From Lithodes maja (Eukaryota; Arthropoda; Malacostraca; Decapoda; Lithodidae): a DNA stretch of 64,000 nt. Under the pieces are notes generated by a model, which worked only from the letters and a program-made list of their open reading frames with translations, was not told the DNA's origin and ran no database searches. Where the stretch lies: positions 62,001 to 126,000 of the forward strand of contig JBAKBP010003111.1 of the NCBI GenBank assembly GCA_037953745.1, written 5' to 3'. This document shows, piece after piece, positions 53,466-63,765 of this stretch. The translations under genes and the position numbers were made by a program. Numbering within the stretch: the stretch's first letter is position 1; each line of letters starts with the position of its first letter.

Positions 53466-54407
53466 GTGGGGAAGATGGTGAATGAAGGTGACGAGGGGGC
53501 TGAGGGGGGGAGGGGTGATAAAGGCGGGAGTGACGAATCGGAGGGAGAGCCGGATTTTCCCGGTTTCATGACAACATGGACCGCAGAGGACACTGGAAAG
53601 TTTTGCTTCATGCTGTTGAACAAAATCAAGACATTGGAGGACCGAGTGACTGGCTTGGAGATAGTTAAGAAGGAAATTGTTACAGAGAATGGCGAGTTGA
53701 AGAACAGGTTGGAGTTAGTGGAGAGAGAAAAGGCAGTGATAATGACTAGGCTAGACACCAGTATCTCTGAAGGTAAAAATGCTTGGGGCATGACTAGAGA
53801 CCAAGTGGTTAAAGATTTAGACAGTGTAAGGAAGGCTCACAGTGACGAATTCAGGAAGATATTGGATGAACAGAAACAGCAAGATGTTAGGATAAAGGAC
53901 CAGGTAAAAAGTATGGTTAAGCAAGGCATCCACGAAAACTCTCAGGCCATCCAGGAAGAAAGTCGTAGGGCTAACTGCCTCATAATATCAGGGGTGGAAG
54001 AAAAGGAGGAACTAGACTGGACAAAACGAAAAGAGCAGGATGAAGGTCGCATCAACAATATTCTGGAATCGATTAAAGATGAGGAGGACACCTGGAAGGA
54101 GGAAATATCAGACATGTTTAGGCTGGGAAAATATACAAAGGAATACAATAGACTGGTAAAAATTGAATTTAAGTCAAGAAGGACTTGTGATGAAATCATG
54201 GCAGTAGCGGCTAGGCTAAAAGGGTTAGAGGGTAAGGACAAAATCTACATCAGGCGAGACTTACCAGAAGAAGAGAGAAAGAAGGAGGCTGAACTAAGGA
54301 AAACCGCCAAGGAGGAAAATAGCAAGAGGACAGAACAAGAAAAGAATATTTTTTTTTACGGAGTAAGAAAGGGGAAGATTATGAAACTTTCGGTAAAAAG
54401 AAACTAA
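53466..54407 (+). CDS. LINE-X ORF1: coiled-coil and RRM-like RNA-binding protein
   Basis: 313 residues in the longest frame; the first ATG is at 53475. An acidic Gly-rich N-terminus is followed by a long heptad region (about 45-150: LEDRVTGLEIVKKEIVTENG and following), then an RRM-like core RANCLIISGVEEKEEL, ISDMFRLGK, RLVKIEFKSR and IYIRRDLPEEERKKEAELR. This order (coiled coil, RRM, basic C-terminal block) is that of L1/CR1-type ORF1p, which trimerises and packages the RNA. It ends soon after a nine-T run (54349-54357). The ORF2 frame overlaps from there in the -1 frame. Confidence 0.85.
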   Translation: MGKMVNEGDEGAEGGRGDKGGSDESEGEPDFPGFMTTWTAEDTGKFCFMLLNKIKTLEDRVTGLEIVKKEIVTENGELKNRLELVEREKAVIMTRLDTSISEGKNAWGMTRDQVVKDLDSVRKAHSDEFRKILDEQKQQDVRIKDQVKSMVKQGIHENSQAIQEESRRANCLIISGVEEKEELDWTKRKEQDEGRINNILESIKDEEDTWKEEISDMFRLGKYTKEYNRLVKIEFKSRRTCDEIMAVAARLKGLEGKDKIYIRRDLPEEERKKEAELRKTAKEENSKRTEQEKNIFFYGVRKGKIMKLSVKRN

Positions 54408-57307
54408 AAATAAAAGAGGGTAGGGAACAGACCGCCGCAGATAAGGCGCTTGGAGCAGGTAATGGGGGACTAGAAAGTATAAGGATTCTATATAGCAATG
54501 TCGATGGGCTAATCTCTAAGAAACTAGAACTAACAGACTTACTCAATACTAAGAAACCAGAAATAGTATGTCTCACTGAGACAAAACTAAGAGAAGACCT
54601 TGATATAAATTTGCTAGGATGGTCTGAATATAGGATTTGGAGGAGGGACAGAAAATTTCGACATGGAGGAGGAGTGTGCATCCTTACTAGGAAAGATTTG
54701 ATTGTGTCTGAGATAAAACTAGAAACTTCAACAGCAGAAGTTTTAGCAATAGAGATTGGTGGAAACGAAAAAATAGTGGTGATAGTAGCGTATGTACCTC
54801 CCAAGACGAAGACATGGGGTAAGGAGGAGCATAGCCTAATGCGTAAGGAAACAATTAGTGTGCTAGGAAATATCTTGGCTTCAAAGGATGAAATAGTCAT
54901 GTGTGGGGACTTTAACTGCAAGGAAGTGAATTGGGAAGATCTTGAAGCCGGAGCAGGGGAGGAAAGTTGGGGCTATGAATTTTTAAGTATGGCCATGGAA
55001 AATTCTATATACCAACATGTAAAAGAGTCAACAAGAGTAAGGGGAAGTGATCAACCAGCTAGATTGGACCTTCTATTCACAAGAAGGGAGGAGGAGGTTC
55101 AAAGTATTCAGTACCTATGCCCACTAGGAAAAAGCGATCATGCAGTTTTAGACATAGACTTACTATTGAAGTATAATCTACCCAAGGGAAGGGAAAAGCA
55201 CAAGGAAAATCACTGGATGTATTCCAGAACCGATTTCGAAGGACTACAGGATTTTTTCAAGTCGCAAAATTGGGATCAGGTGTTATCTGAAAGTGAGGTA
55301 GACAAAAAACTCAAGGCATTCATGGAGATCTATGATACTGGTATAAAAACTTTTGTCCCTAAGTACGTTAATAAAAGGAAAAAAAGTAATCGCAAAGTAT
55401 GGTTTAACCGCGAATGTAGGCAAGCACAGGAAGCAAAAAACAAAGCCTGGAAAAAAATGAGAAACTGGGATTCGGAAGATAACAGGCAAAAGTATAAAGA
55501 GGAGAGAAACAAATACACAGAAATGAGGAGGAGGTCAGAGGCAAACCATGAGAAAGGGATAGTGGAGAACTATGAAAAGAATCCAAAAATGTTTTTCAAG
55601 TTTGTAAACGGCAAAAGGAAGATAAAAGCCACGATCGTAAAGATTAAAAGTGGAAACAGAATCATAGAAGAGGATACAGAGATTGCGGAAGAACTAAATA
55701 GAAATTTTGCATCAGTATTTACAAAAGAAGGAGAATTCATTGCACCAGAATCCAATGAGATAGGTACAGAGGAAATGCCGGAAGTCACATTTAACAGACC
55801 AGAGCTCATAGACAAATTGAGTAAGGTGGATCCAAACAAAGCCGCTGGACCGGACGGAGTATCAGGCTGGATTATTAAAGAAAATGCTAAGGAACTGAGT
55901 ATACCGTTATATGACATAATGACCAAATCATTGGACACAGGGATAGTACCTACAGAATGGAAAAGAGCAAACATTATTCCTATATTTAAGGGAGGAAGCA
56001 GAGATAAACCACTGAACTATAGACCTGTATCACTATTGAGCATCCTCATGAAGATTCTGGAAGGATTAATAAGGGACAAATGGGTTAACTACCTGGAATC
56101 CAAAAGATTAATTACTGACCGACAATTTGGATTCAGAGGAGGCAGATCATGTGTAAGCAACTTGTTGAGTTTTTACTCTAGAGTAATAGACACAGTGGAC
56201 AAGAGGGAAGGATGGGTAGACTGTGCCTACCTAGACTTTAAAAAGGCATTTGACAAAGTTCCACACAAGAGATTGCTGTGGAAATTAAAACATGAGGGAA
56301 AAGTAGGAGACAAACTGCTGAAATGGATGGAGAGCTACCTTAGCGGAAGACAGATGAGAACAACAGTAAGGGGGAAATCGTCAAACTGGACTCAAATTAC
56401 GAGTGGGGTACCACAAGGATCTGTCCTAGCCCCAATCATGTTTCTAATATTTGTAAATGACTTACCTGAGGGACTAACAAGCTACATGAGCATGTTTGCG
56501 GACGATGCTAAACTGCTTAAAACGATCAGAACCCAGGAGGATTGCCTTGAGCTCCAAGCAGATTTGCAAAAGATCCATGAATGGAGCATCAAATGGAATA
56601 TGGAGTTCAATGCAGGGAAATGTAAGACTCTAGAAATGGGTAAAAGCAAGTACAGACCTAGAAAAGATTATAAACTAGGAAACGAAGTGATTCCCAAAGC
56701 AGAAAAAGAAAAAGACTTGGGGATAGAATTTAAGGATAACATGTCTCCAGAAAGCCACGTAAATAAGATACTGAGAGAATCACTAGCACTATTGGCAAAT
56801 ATCAGGATGTCTTTCAATTATCTTAATGAAAACACCATGAAACAAATAATAACGGCAATAATAAGACCCAGGATGGAATATGCATCTGTAGTGTGGTCCC
56901 CTCACATGAAGAAACATATCCACAAAATTGAGAGGGTACAGAGAGCAGCTACGAGGATGATCCCAGGTTTGGAAAATTTGGAGTACCAGGAGAGGCTCGA
57001 GAGATTGAATCTACCTACACTGGAACAGAGAAGGAAACGAGGACAGCAAATTCAGATATACAAATGTGTTAGAGGTATTGACAAAATCGACCAAGAAAAC
57101 TTCATAGAGAGGGATAGAGGTGAGAGAACAAGAGGTCACGGCTACAAACTAAAAGTGCTTAATAGTAAATCTGATCTGAAAAGTAAAAGATTTCCTACCA
57201 ACTCGATTAGTGGGTGGAACAAATTGCCAGCCGAAGTTGTGTCTGCACCATCAGTGCATAGTTTCAAAGCACGGTATGACAAACATATCTTAGGAGGCGG
57301 GAATTAA
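54359..57307 (+). CDS. LINE-X ORF2: APE endonuclease-reverse transcriptase, uninterrupted
   Basis: The frame is open from the overlap with ORF1 to a TAA at 57305-57307. EN domain: IRILYSNVDGL, VCLTETKL, MCGDFNCKEVNW, ARLDLLFT and SDHAV. RT: AAGPDGVSGWI, NYRPVSLLSILMKILE, RQFGFRGGRSC, YLDFKKAFDKVPH, GVPQGSVLAPIMF and FADDAKLL. C-terminal tail: RVQRAATRMIPGLENL, LEQRRKRGQQIQIYK and SGWNKLPAEVV. About 940 residues from the EN start. I see no ATG before the EN core (the first is well inside), so expression probably depends on frameshifting from ORF1 at the T run, or this copy carries a 1-bp indel there. It is the only apparently complete EN-RT in the window. Confidence 0.85.
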   Translation, partial: RSKKGEDYETFGKKKLKIKEGREQTAADKALGAGNGGLESIRILYSNVDGLISKKLELTDLLNTKKPEIVCLTETKLREDLDINLLGWSEYRIWRRDRKFRHGGGVCILTRKDLIVSEIKLETSTAEVLAIEIGGNEKIVVIVAYVPPKTKTWGKEEHSLMRKETISVLGNILASKDEIVMCGDFNCKEVNWEDLEAGAGEESWGYEFLSMAMENSIYQHVKESTRVRGSDQPARLDLLFTRREEEVQSIQYLCPLGKSDHAVLDIDLLLKYNLPKGREKHKENHWMYSRTDFEGLQDFFKSQNWDQVLSESEVDKKLKAFMEIYDTGIKTFVPKYVNKRKKSNRKVWFNRECRQAQEAKNKAWKKMRNWDSEDNRQKYKEERNKYTEMRRRSEANHEKGIVENYEKNPKMFFKFVNGKRKIKATIVKIKSGNRIIEEDTEIAEELNRNFASVFTKEGEFIAPESNEIGTEEMPEVTFNRPELIDKLSKVDPNKAAGPDGVSGWIIKENAKELSIPLYDIMTKSLDTGIVPTEWKRANIIPIFKGGSRDKPLNYRPVSLLSILMKILEGLIRDKWVNYLESKRLITDRQFGFRGGRSCVSNLLSFYSRVIDTVDKREGWVDCAYLDFKKAFDKVPHKRLLWKLKHEGKVGDKLLKWMESYLSGRQMRTTVRGKSSNWTQITSGVPQGSVLAPIMFLIFVNDLPEGLTSYMSMFADDAKLLKTIRTQEDCLELQADLQKIHEWSIKWNMEFNAGKCKTLEMGKSKYRPRKDYKLGNEVIPKAEKEKDLGIEFKDNMSPESHVNKILRESLALLANIRMSFNYLNENTMKQIITAIIRPRMEYASVVWSPHMKKHIHKIERVQRAATRMIPGLENLEYQERLERLNLPTLEQRRKRGQQIQIYKCVRGIDKIDQENFIERDRGERTRGHGYKLKVLNSKSDLKSKRFPTNSISGWNKLPAEVVSAPSVHSFKARYDKHILGGGN

Positions 57308-57363
57308 CGAGCATGCTCACTCCCGCAAATACAACTAGTGTAAGTACAACTAGTGTAAGTACA

Positions 57364-58385
57364 GCCCGTAGCCTAGTAGGTAGCGCTCTCGTCTCACACA
57401 CGAGGGGTCGGGGGTTCAATCCCCCGGCCGGGCAGAGACAAATTGGGCTTGTCTCCTTTCATGTGTTAGCCTCAGTTCACCTAGCTGTAAATAGGTACAG
57501 TCAGGCCCCCCAATTCGCGAGAATAGGGGTGACAGGAGGCATCGCGTATTGTGAATTCGTGTATTGTGGAACTAACTTTAAATGGGAATAATTAGATTGG
57601 GTGACGTCTCTCAATTATGGCCTATTTTCAAAAATTTTGGCCTTATTTTCGACATTTTTGGCTCTACAGTACAGTCTATATCTTATATATAATAAGAACA
57701 ATGAATAAAAATATGAAACCTTACCTTAAAATTAGTAGTAGATAGGCTAGGACTAGGACCGTAGGACTTCACGATTTTCTCCAACTTCTCCCTCCCTGAC
57801 CAAATCGTACGAACAGTTTACTCTGACAAGCCTATTGCACAGTTTCCTTCTCCTTTTTTCTTGCGATCCAACACTTCCACCTTCATTTTGTGTGTTATCT
57901 TCTTATATTGGCGTGGCATGGCGAAAAAAGTGGCAGGCACTACAAACGTTTGGTCACTCCGCACGGCTATGAGCGCTTGAGCGGGACTGTGGGAGGGAGG
58001 GTAAGCGGGAGGGAAGGCAGGCGTATGCCCGTCTTCTTCTTTTTTCAGAGCTACTCCTGGGCCTCGCGAAACGTAGACGTGCTCGCGTATCAAGCGGGAA
58101 TAGCGGATTTGGCCCCTTCTTAGCTCTCGATTCGTGTATTGTGGTACTACCTCGCGTAATTAATGTTTAATTAATTAATGTTATTTTCGAGGGGTCACTC
58201 GTGTATTAGGGTTTTCGCGAATTGTGGAATCGCGTATTGGGGGGCCTGACTGTACCTGGAATAAGTGGACGACGTTGTGACGTCCCATCTGGGGTTGGCA
58301 AAAATGGTACAAGGCGAGATGGGTATCATATGGTTCACCTAAGCTGATGGCTACCTAAGCCTTCGGGCGAGACGGTACCGTCTAT
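57364..58385 (+). mobile_element. tRNA-derived SINE split by a Tigger-like element
   Basis: 57364-57434 has a tRNA-like head: A box TAGCCTAGTAGG, B box GGTTCAATCC, an anticodon arm CTCGT-CTCACAC-ACGAG (CAC, valine-like), and a mostly pairing acceptor GCCCG/CGGGC. The body (TCCTTTCATGTGTTAGCCTC...) is interrupted at TA by T6 and resumes at 58255 (CCTGGAATAAGTGGACGACG). The acceptor mismatches and the attached tail argue against a real tRNA gene. Confidence 0.75.
57498..58252. mobile_element. Tigger element (T6) with transposase N-terminal remnant
   Basis: TA at 57496-57497 and 58253-58254; inverted ends CAGTCAGGCCCCCCAATTCG / CAGTCAGGCCCCCCAATACG. On the minus strand from 57919 a frame begins MPRQYKKITHKMKVEVLDRK and stops 33 residues later. 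This resembles the first helix of the CENP-B/psq-type HTH of Tigger transposases. Confidence 0.85.
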
Positions 58386-58507
58386 AGTGAGAATGGTACC
58401 ATACAGATCCACCCTAAGCCTTCGTTTCCGATGTCGCCAATTGGCTAAAAATACAGACTACACACACATCCACAGCCATTCCAACGATACATATAACACC
58501 TACACAT

Positions 58508-58573
58508 ATAGGAGGCGGGAAATAACGAGCATGCTCACTCCCGCAATACAACTAGAGTAAGTACAACTAGAGT

Positions 58574-58577
<4 letters not shown>
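58508..58577 (+). repeat. Solo LINE-X 3' end
   Basis: GGAGGCGGGAAATAACGAGC...TGCTCACTCCCGC plus two TACAACTAGAGTAAG units: only the last 70 bp of a LINE-X-type element, followed by (AC)n. Confidence 0.85.
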
Positions 58578-58603
<26 letters not shown>

Positions 58604-58604
<1 letters not shown>

Positions 58605-59390
58605 TAAGTTATACGAGTGGAGTCAAACTTGGAAAATGGAATTCAACACGAGTAAGTGTCAGGTTCTTGAGATGGGAAAAAGTAAATATAGACCTTCTTG
58701 GGGATATAAAATAGGAGATGAAATAATTAGTAAAGCTGTGCAAGCAAAAGACCTAGGGGTAGTTGTGGCAGACAGCTTGTCACCTGAACAGCATATAAAT
58801 AAAATAACTGGTGAAACCTATGCAGTGTTGACTAACATGAGAATAGCTCTGAATTATTTAGATGAAGAGATGTTAGCAAAAATAATAGGGACAATAATAC
58901 GACCAAGACTGGAGTATGCAGCAGTGGTGTGGTCTCCACACCTTATAAAACATAATAAAAAACTGGAAAGAGTTCAGAGAGTTGCCACTAAGATGATAGC
59001 TAGCCTTAGAGACCTGCCTTATGAGGAAAGATTGGAGAGGCTAAAGCTGCCAATGCTGAGGGAGAGGAGAGAGAGAGGTGACATGATCATGATGTTTAAG
59101 TGTGTGAAAGGTTTTGAGAAGATCGACAAGGGAGATTTTGTGGTGAGGGACGAGGGAAGAACCAGGGGTCATGATTGTAAGTTGAGGAAAGTTATATGAA
59201 AGTCTGATGTAAGAAAGTTCAGCTTCCCGTATAGAAGCATTGAGTGTTGGAATAAGTTGGATGGGGAGGTGGTGGGAGCAAGAAATATCCAAACTTTTAA
59301 AGCAAAATTGGATAAATGTAGAGAGAGAGACAGGACAACACGAGCTTAGGCTCAAATCCTGTATACAGTGTACTACAATTAGGTGAGTAC
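58604..59390 (+). pseudogene. LINE-Y RT C-terminal fragment
   Basis: Begins after FADD at WSQTWKMEFNTSKCQVLEM, then KDLGVVVADSLSPEQHINK, IIRPRLEYAAVVWSPHL, RVQRVATKMIASLRDL and RERRERGDMIMMFK, with a stop at KLRKVI (59199). The last block (FSFPYRSIECWNKLDGEVV) is in another phase. The 3' end TGTACTACAATTAGGTGAGT repeats before and after a (TG)n/(CA)n tract at 59413-59474. Confidence 0.85.
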
Positions 59391-59474
59391 ACAAACCGAC
59401 ATAACAATAACATGTGTGTGTGTGTGTGTGTACTCACCTACAATTAGGTGAGTACACACACACACACACACATG

Positions 59475-61525
59475 GTTCAATATAAGATGTAGTAAGGCAC
59501 AGGATAGAAGAAACCGAGCCTGGAATATAGCACGGAAGAGACATAGTGAAAATAACTGGAATAAGTACAAGGAGAAAAGAAATGAATACGTAAAGATACG
59601 ACGCGAGGAACAATATAAATATGAAAGGAATATTGTAGAGAAGTGCAAAAATGAGCCAAAACTATTTTATAGATTTGTAAATGGAAAAATAAAAACAAAA
59701 GAAGGTATTGTCAGACTAAGAGTTGGAACAAACAGCTATGAGAAAGATAAAGAATTGTGTGAAGTTATGAATGAAAAGCTTCAGTCAGTGTTTGTAAAAG
59801 AGGAGGAGTTTATAGAACCTAATAGAGAAATGAGAACACCACAGATGCCTGAAATGAAAGTGACAAAAAGTGAAGTGCTGAAATTGATGCAGGATTTGGA
59901 CGTGAGGAAATCAATGGGACCAGATGGAGTGGCTGGATGGATCCTCAAAGAATGTGCGGAAGAGTTAGTGGAACCAATCTATGAAATCATCAAATCTTCA
60001 CTGAATGAGGGAGACCTGCCAGTGGAATGGAAGAGAGCTAACATAGTACCAATTTACAAAGGAGGAGACAGAGAAAATCCGCTTAACTACAGACCGGTGT
60101 CCCTCACCAGCATTGTTTGTAAAATTTGTGAGAAAATTATAAGGAAAAAGTGGACACACTTCATTGAGGGACAGGGGGTGCTTAGCGAGAAACAATTTGG
60201 ATTCAGGGAAGGGAGATCTTGTGTATCTAATTTATTAAGCTTTTATAGCAGAGTTGTAGATGTTACACAGGAGAGAGAGAGGGATGGGTTGACTGTGTTT
60301 ACCTGGACCTGAAAAAGGCCTTTGACAGGGTGCCTCACAAAAGTTTATTGTGGAAATTGCAGGTTGTTGGAGGTGTACATGGTAGGATGTTAAAATGGAT
60401 GGAAAACTTTTTAATAGGAAGAGAAATGAGGACCACGATACTAGACGAATATTCACAGTGGAGGAGTGTGACGAGCGGAGTACCACAGGGATCAGTGTTG
60501 GGTCCGATAATGTTCCTACTTTATGTAAACGACATGCCAGAAAACTTGAATAGTCATATGAATATGTTTGCGGATGACGCTAAGATCATGAAGAATGTCA
60601 CCTGTATAGAAAGTTGTCAGGATCTTCAAAAGGACCTAGATGAGTTGCACAGATGGAGCCAAACCTGGAAAATGAGTTTCAATGCAGAAAAGAGTCATGT
60701 TTTGGAAGTGGGAACAAGTGAGATAAGGCCAAGCTGGGTGTACAAATTAGGAACTGAAATAATCGGCAAAACACGGCATGAGAAGGACCTTGGAGTGATA
60801 ATACAAGATGATCTATCCCCGGAGAAGCATATTAACATGATCATTGGAGGAGCATATGGAATAATAACCAATATGAGAGTGGCATTTAACTATTTGGATG
60901 AAGAAATTTTAAGAAAATTGATAATGACTATGATAAGACCAAGATTAGAATATGCAGCAGTGATATGGTCACCACATTTGAAAAAACATATAAACAAATT
61001 AGAGAAAGTCCAAAGGATAGCAACGAAGATGATCCCAAGATTGAAGGAGTTGACATATGAGGAAAGACTTAAGACACTACAACTGCCTACCTTGAAAGAG
61101 AGAAGGGAACGAGGCGACTTAATAACGATGTTCAAGGGAGTAAAAAGTTTGGAACGAGTAGATAGGGAAGATCTATTCGTGAGGGATAATGGAAGGACAA
61201 GAGGGCACGAGTTTAAGCTGAGGAAGGGCAGATGTCGTAAGGACACAAAGAAATTCAGCTTCCCATATAGGAGTATAGAGACTTGGAACAACTTGGAGGA
61301 GGAGGTGGTGAGAGCGAGGAACATTAACATGTTCAAATCTAGGTTGGATAAAAGTAAATATGGAAATAGGGCAACATAAGTTATGATATGTTAGTCCAAA
61401 ATACTGGGAACTGGGAATATCCATTACGATACTTTTCTAAGTAAAATGGATTGATTATAAAGTAACTAAGACAGGACAACACGAGCGCTGCTCAATTCCT
61501 GTAAACTACAAATAGGTAAATACAA
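59475..61525 (+). pseudogene. LINE-Z: RT-containing 5'-truncated copy, one main frameshift
   Basis: Linker and RT frame up to about 60290 (FVKEEEFIEP, MGPDGVAGWILKECAEE, NYRPVSLTSIVCKICE, KQFGFREGRSC). The frame breaks in a GAGAGAGAGAG run just before the AFD block; RT continues 60299-61379 (KKAFDRVPH, GVPQGSVLGPIMFLLYVND, FADDAKIM, C-terminal tail KERRERGDLITMFK, WNNLEEEVV). The 3' UTR ends in two AAATAGGTAAATAC units. The tail sequence recurs at 23217-23396. No endonuclease. Confidence 0.85.
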
Positions 61526-62129
61526 ATAGGTAAATACACCGACATAACAATAACACGCGCGTTTCGGTCGGTACACTGATTTTTCATTTGAACTTATAAC
61601 CCGTTTTATATAAGTTTATCATGAAATATTATAAAGAATTAAGATAAGTTTATAAGAGATATATAGTACTTATGGTTACATTATCGTATTTCGACGATTT
61701 CAGCGGGAAATTGCCTGCCCGTGTCACCGCCCGACCCGCCAAATACCGGACAACTTTTAAATTAACGGTCTTTTGCCCGATTTGTCCGGACTTTTGGGGG
61801 CTTGTCCGCATCGGCTGTTGGGTCCGCACAAACCGAAGTTCGGTCAAACTGGGGTCTGCCCATGCGAGGGTCGACTGTAATTCTACACGTTGGGTAGATA
61901 GCTCCGCGATGTCTCCCATTTCCCACAATGCACCGCGGTAAACCTTGCGTTCAGTGTCTCCATCGGCCACTGAAGGCATTTATTGGTAGGGAGAATTGAG
62001 GCAAAAGGCTCTGAGACTGCTGTCTCAGTTCTTGCTTAGTCGCCAGATCGCAGAATCACTGTTCAGGACGACTCGAGCAATAACTGATTCCAATGCTAAG
62101 AAAGCTCTCTCTCTCTAGATGTCTTTTTC

Positions 62130-63092
62130 TCCAGAACTGTATTTAATCCCTTGGCGACATTAGGGTCGCCTTCTTGGAGGCGGTCCGTGCGCGTCAGGAC
62201 CTAAGAGTCTATCTGGTGAAAAAGTTGCCAGAGGAGATTGGGCGCTGTGTAATTCTTTCCCCAGTCTTAACGTCAAATCTTGTATGTCATGACACCTGGA
62301 GGACTGTGTTTAGCCTCATAGACTCTGCTAGAGCTGGACAGACTGCCTTCCCGGCGCGGAAGGAGTCACAAAAATTTTCACTAAGCCTTACACTAAACCA
62401 AATTTAGTCAAAGAGTCACCTAAGTGGGACTAAGTTTTTTTTCCGAACTTCAAAACCCCTTCCACGCCGGGAAGCAGTCATGCTAACAAAAGCAAACAAC
62501 AGGGTAAGAGTTCCAGTAACTGGTAAAAAGTCAAAGTCTACTACTGCCAGCCAGCCGTCTACTCCTACCACACCATTAAAAAAAAACTAGTCCTCCACAA
62601 AACTCTCACTCCCGGGACCAGTATTGGGCGAGTTGGATACGAGGGTAGTTCGGCCGGACAAGCCCAGTTGCGGGACTGGGTCATTCCGGACGTGTCACTG
62701 GGCTTGGCCTCGGCGACTTGGGCACGGACAGTGGTATGCAAGGGCATAACTTGGCGGTGGCTCCGGCGACCTCGTTTACATCAACCCGTTGAAATCAATC
62801 ATGTTTCTTAAGAGGTGGAGTCACTAGTCCAAGAAATGATAACCAAGCATATCATTATCCCAATCGATCCAACTTGCCCAGTTTACACGTTCAGACTTTT
62901 TCTCGTGCCAAAGAGGGACAGTGCTGAGATGAGGCCGGTCGTAGACCTGTCTCACCTGAATCACTACATTCATAATGCATCGTTCAGGATGCTCACTGTG
63001 AATCAGATCAGGTTAACACTTCCGCCGCAAGGTTGGATGTGTTCTTTAGACCTGACAGAAGCCTATTGGCATGTCCCAGTAAACAAAAGTTA
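62130..63092 (+). pseudogene. DIRS-like retrotransposon: gag-like end and RT N-terminus
   Basis: 62174-62407 is a polar frame (LRVYLVKKLPEEIG). After several stops, 62815-63093 reads the start of a DIRS/Ngaro-type RT: VESLVQEMI-like, FRLFLVPKRDSAEMRPVVDL, LNHYIHNASFRM and WMCSLDLTEAYWHVPVN, with the catalytic-region Asp of SLDL. The RT stops at 63092 and later frames are shifted (RASDLCLSTDAFWSEPV). No tyrosine recombinase is seen. Confidence 0.7.
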
Positions 63093-63239
63093 AAAAAAAT
63101 TCCTCGCTATGAAGATCGAGCATCAGACTTATGTCTTTCAACGGATGCCTTTTGGTCTGAACCTGTCACCAAGAGTCTTTACACCAAACTAGTCCGACAG
63201 GCTCTGTTACCACTATTAAAACAAGGGATCACGGTAATT

Positions 63240-63765
63240 ACAGTTACAGCTTCTTACAGTAGATCCTCTGGAAAAAGGCAAACTAGGCCTGTGTATCCAG
63301 CTCAGTGCCAGTACTTGCACTACTGCAGTCGTTCACTGTGTTGGCGGCGGCGGCAGCAGACGCAACATTTTTACTATTCTGCATTTTTGCTTTATAATCA
63401 AACTTCAAATCTTGTCTTCCCCATGCTTTATCAAGATTACTTTCAAACTTCCTTATTGATTCGGAATCGACTACATACTGATACTACATACGCGTTCCAC
63501 TCATTTACCACTCTATCACAAAATGTGTTCTTTGCCTTTTCAAGCCTATTTCTTTCTTTGTAAATTTTCTTAGTGTCCTCTCGTTCTTGTTCCCTCCCGC
63601 ATCAAGAAGATACCTTCACACACATGCTCATCATACTTTCCTGACACTATCTTAAAAGTCTCTTATCATATCCCCTCTCTTTCTCCTATAATTATGCCAG
63701 TGTCGGAAGTCCCAGTGTCCTCAACCTCTGCTCATAGCCCGCGTTCTTCAACGTTGGTACTAGCT
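63240..63765 (-). mobile_element. LINE-4 3' end copy
   Basis: Matches 41385-41890 (CAGTAGATCCTCTGGAAAAA, TCGGAATCGACTACATACTG). Non-coding or broken. Truncated at TTGGTACTAGC. Confidence 0.85.

Larger units (their letters stand above)
53325..57360 (+). mobile_element. LINE-X: nearly intact APE-type non-LTR retrotransposon
   Basis: 5' UTR about 53325-53473, ORF1, ORF2, then a 3' UTR with GAGCATGCTC inside an inverted CGGGA...TCCCG context and two or more tandem TACAACTAGTGTAAG units at the very end (57330-57360). Tandem short units instead of poly(A) place it near CR1/L2-type LINEs. LINE-Y and LINE-Z are diverged relatives. Confidence 0.85.
51895..61877. mobile_element. Tigger/pogo-like element (T5) with inverted arms, interrupted by LINEs
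   Basis: TA at 51893-51894 and 61878-61879; ends CAGTCAACCCTCGAATGTGC and (inverted) CAGTCGACCCTCGCATGGGC. Behind them are long inverted arms: 52258-52440 pairs with about 61545-61730 (ACGGGCAGGCAATTTCCCGC), and 52440-52590 pairs with 53180-53310. The middle holds a 480-bp MITE and three LINE copies. No transposase frame. Confidence 0.75.
51767..61997. mobile_element. TIR element family A, copy 2, expanded to 10.2 kb by nested insertions
   Basis: Inverted ends AATTCTCCCTACCAA at 51767 and 61983-61997. The terminal 120-130 bp on each side match copy 1 (32647-33180) in reverse orientation. The interior is replaced by Tigger-like T5 at a TA. Confidence 0.85.

Noticed and set aside
57364..57434. 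Functional valine tRNA gene
   Set aside because: Acceptor mismatches and a SINE body attached downstream; treated as a SINE head.
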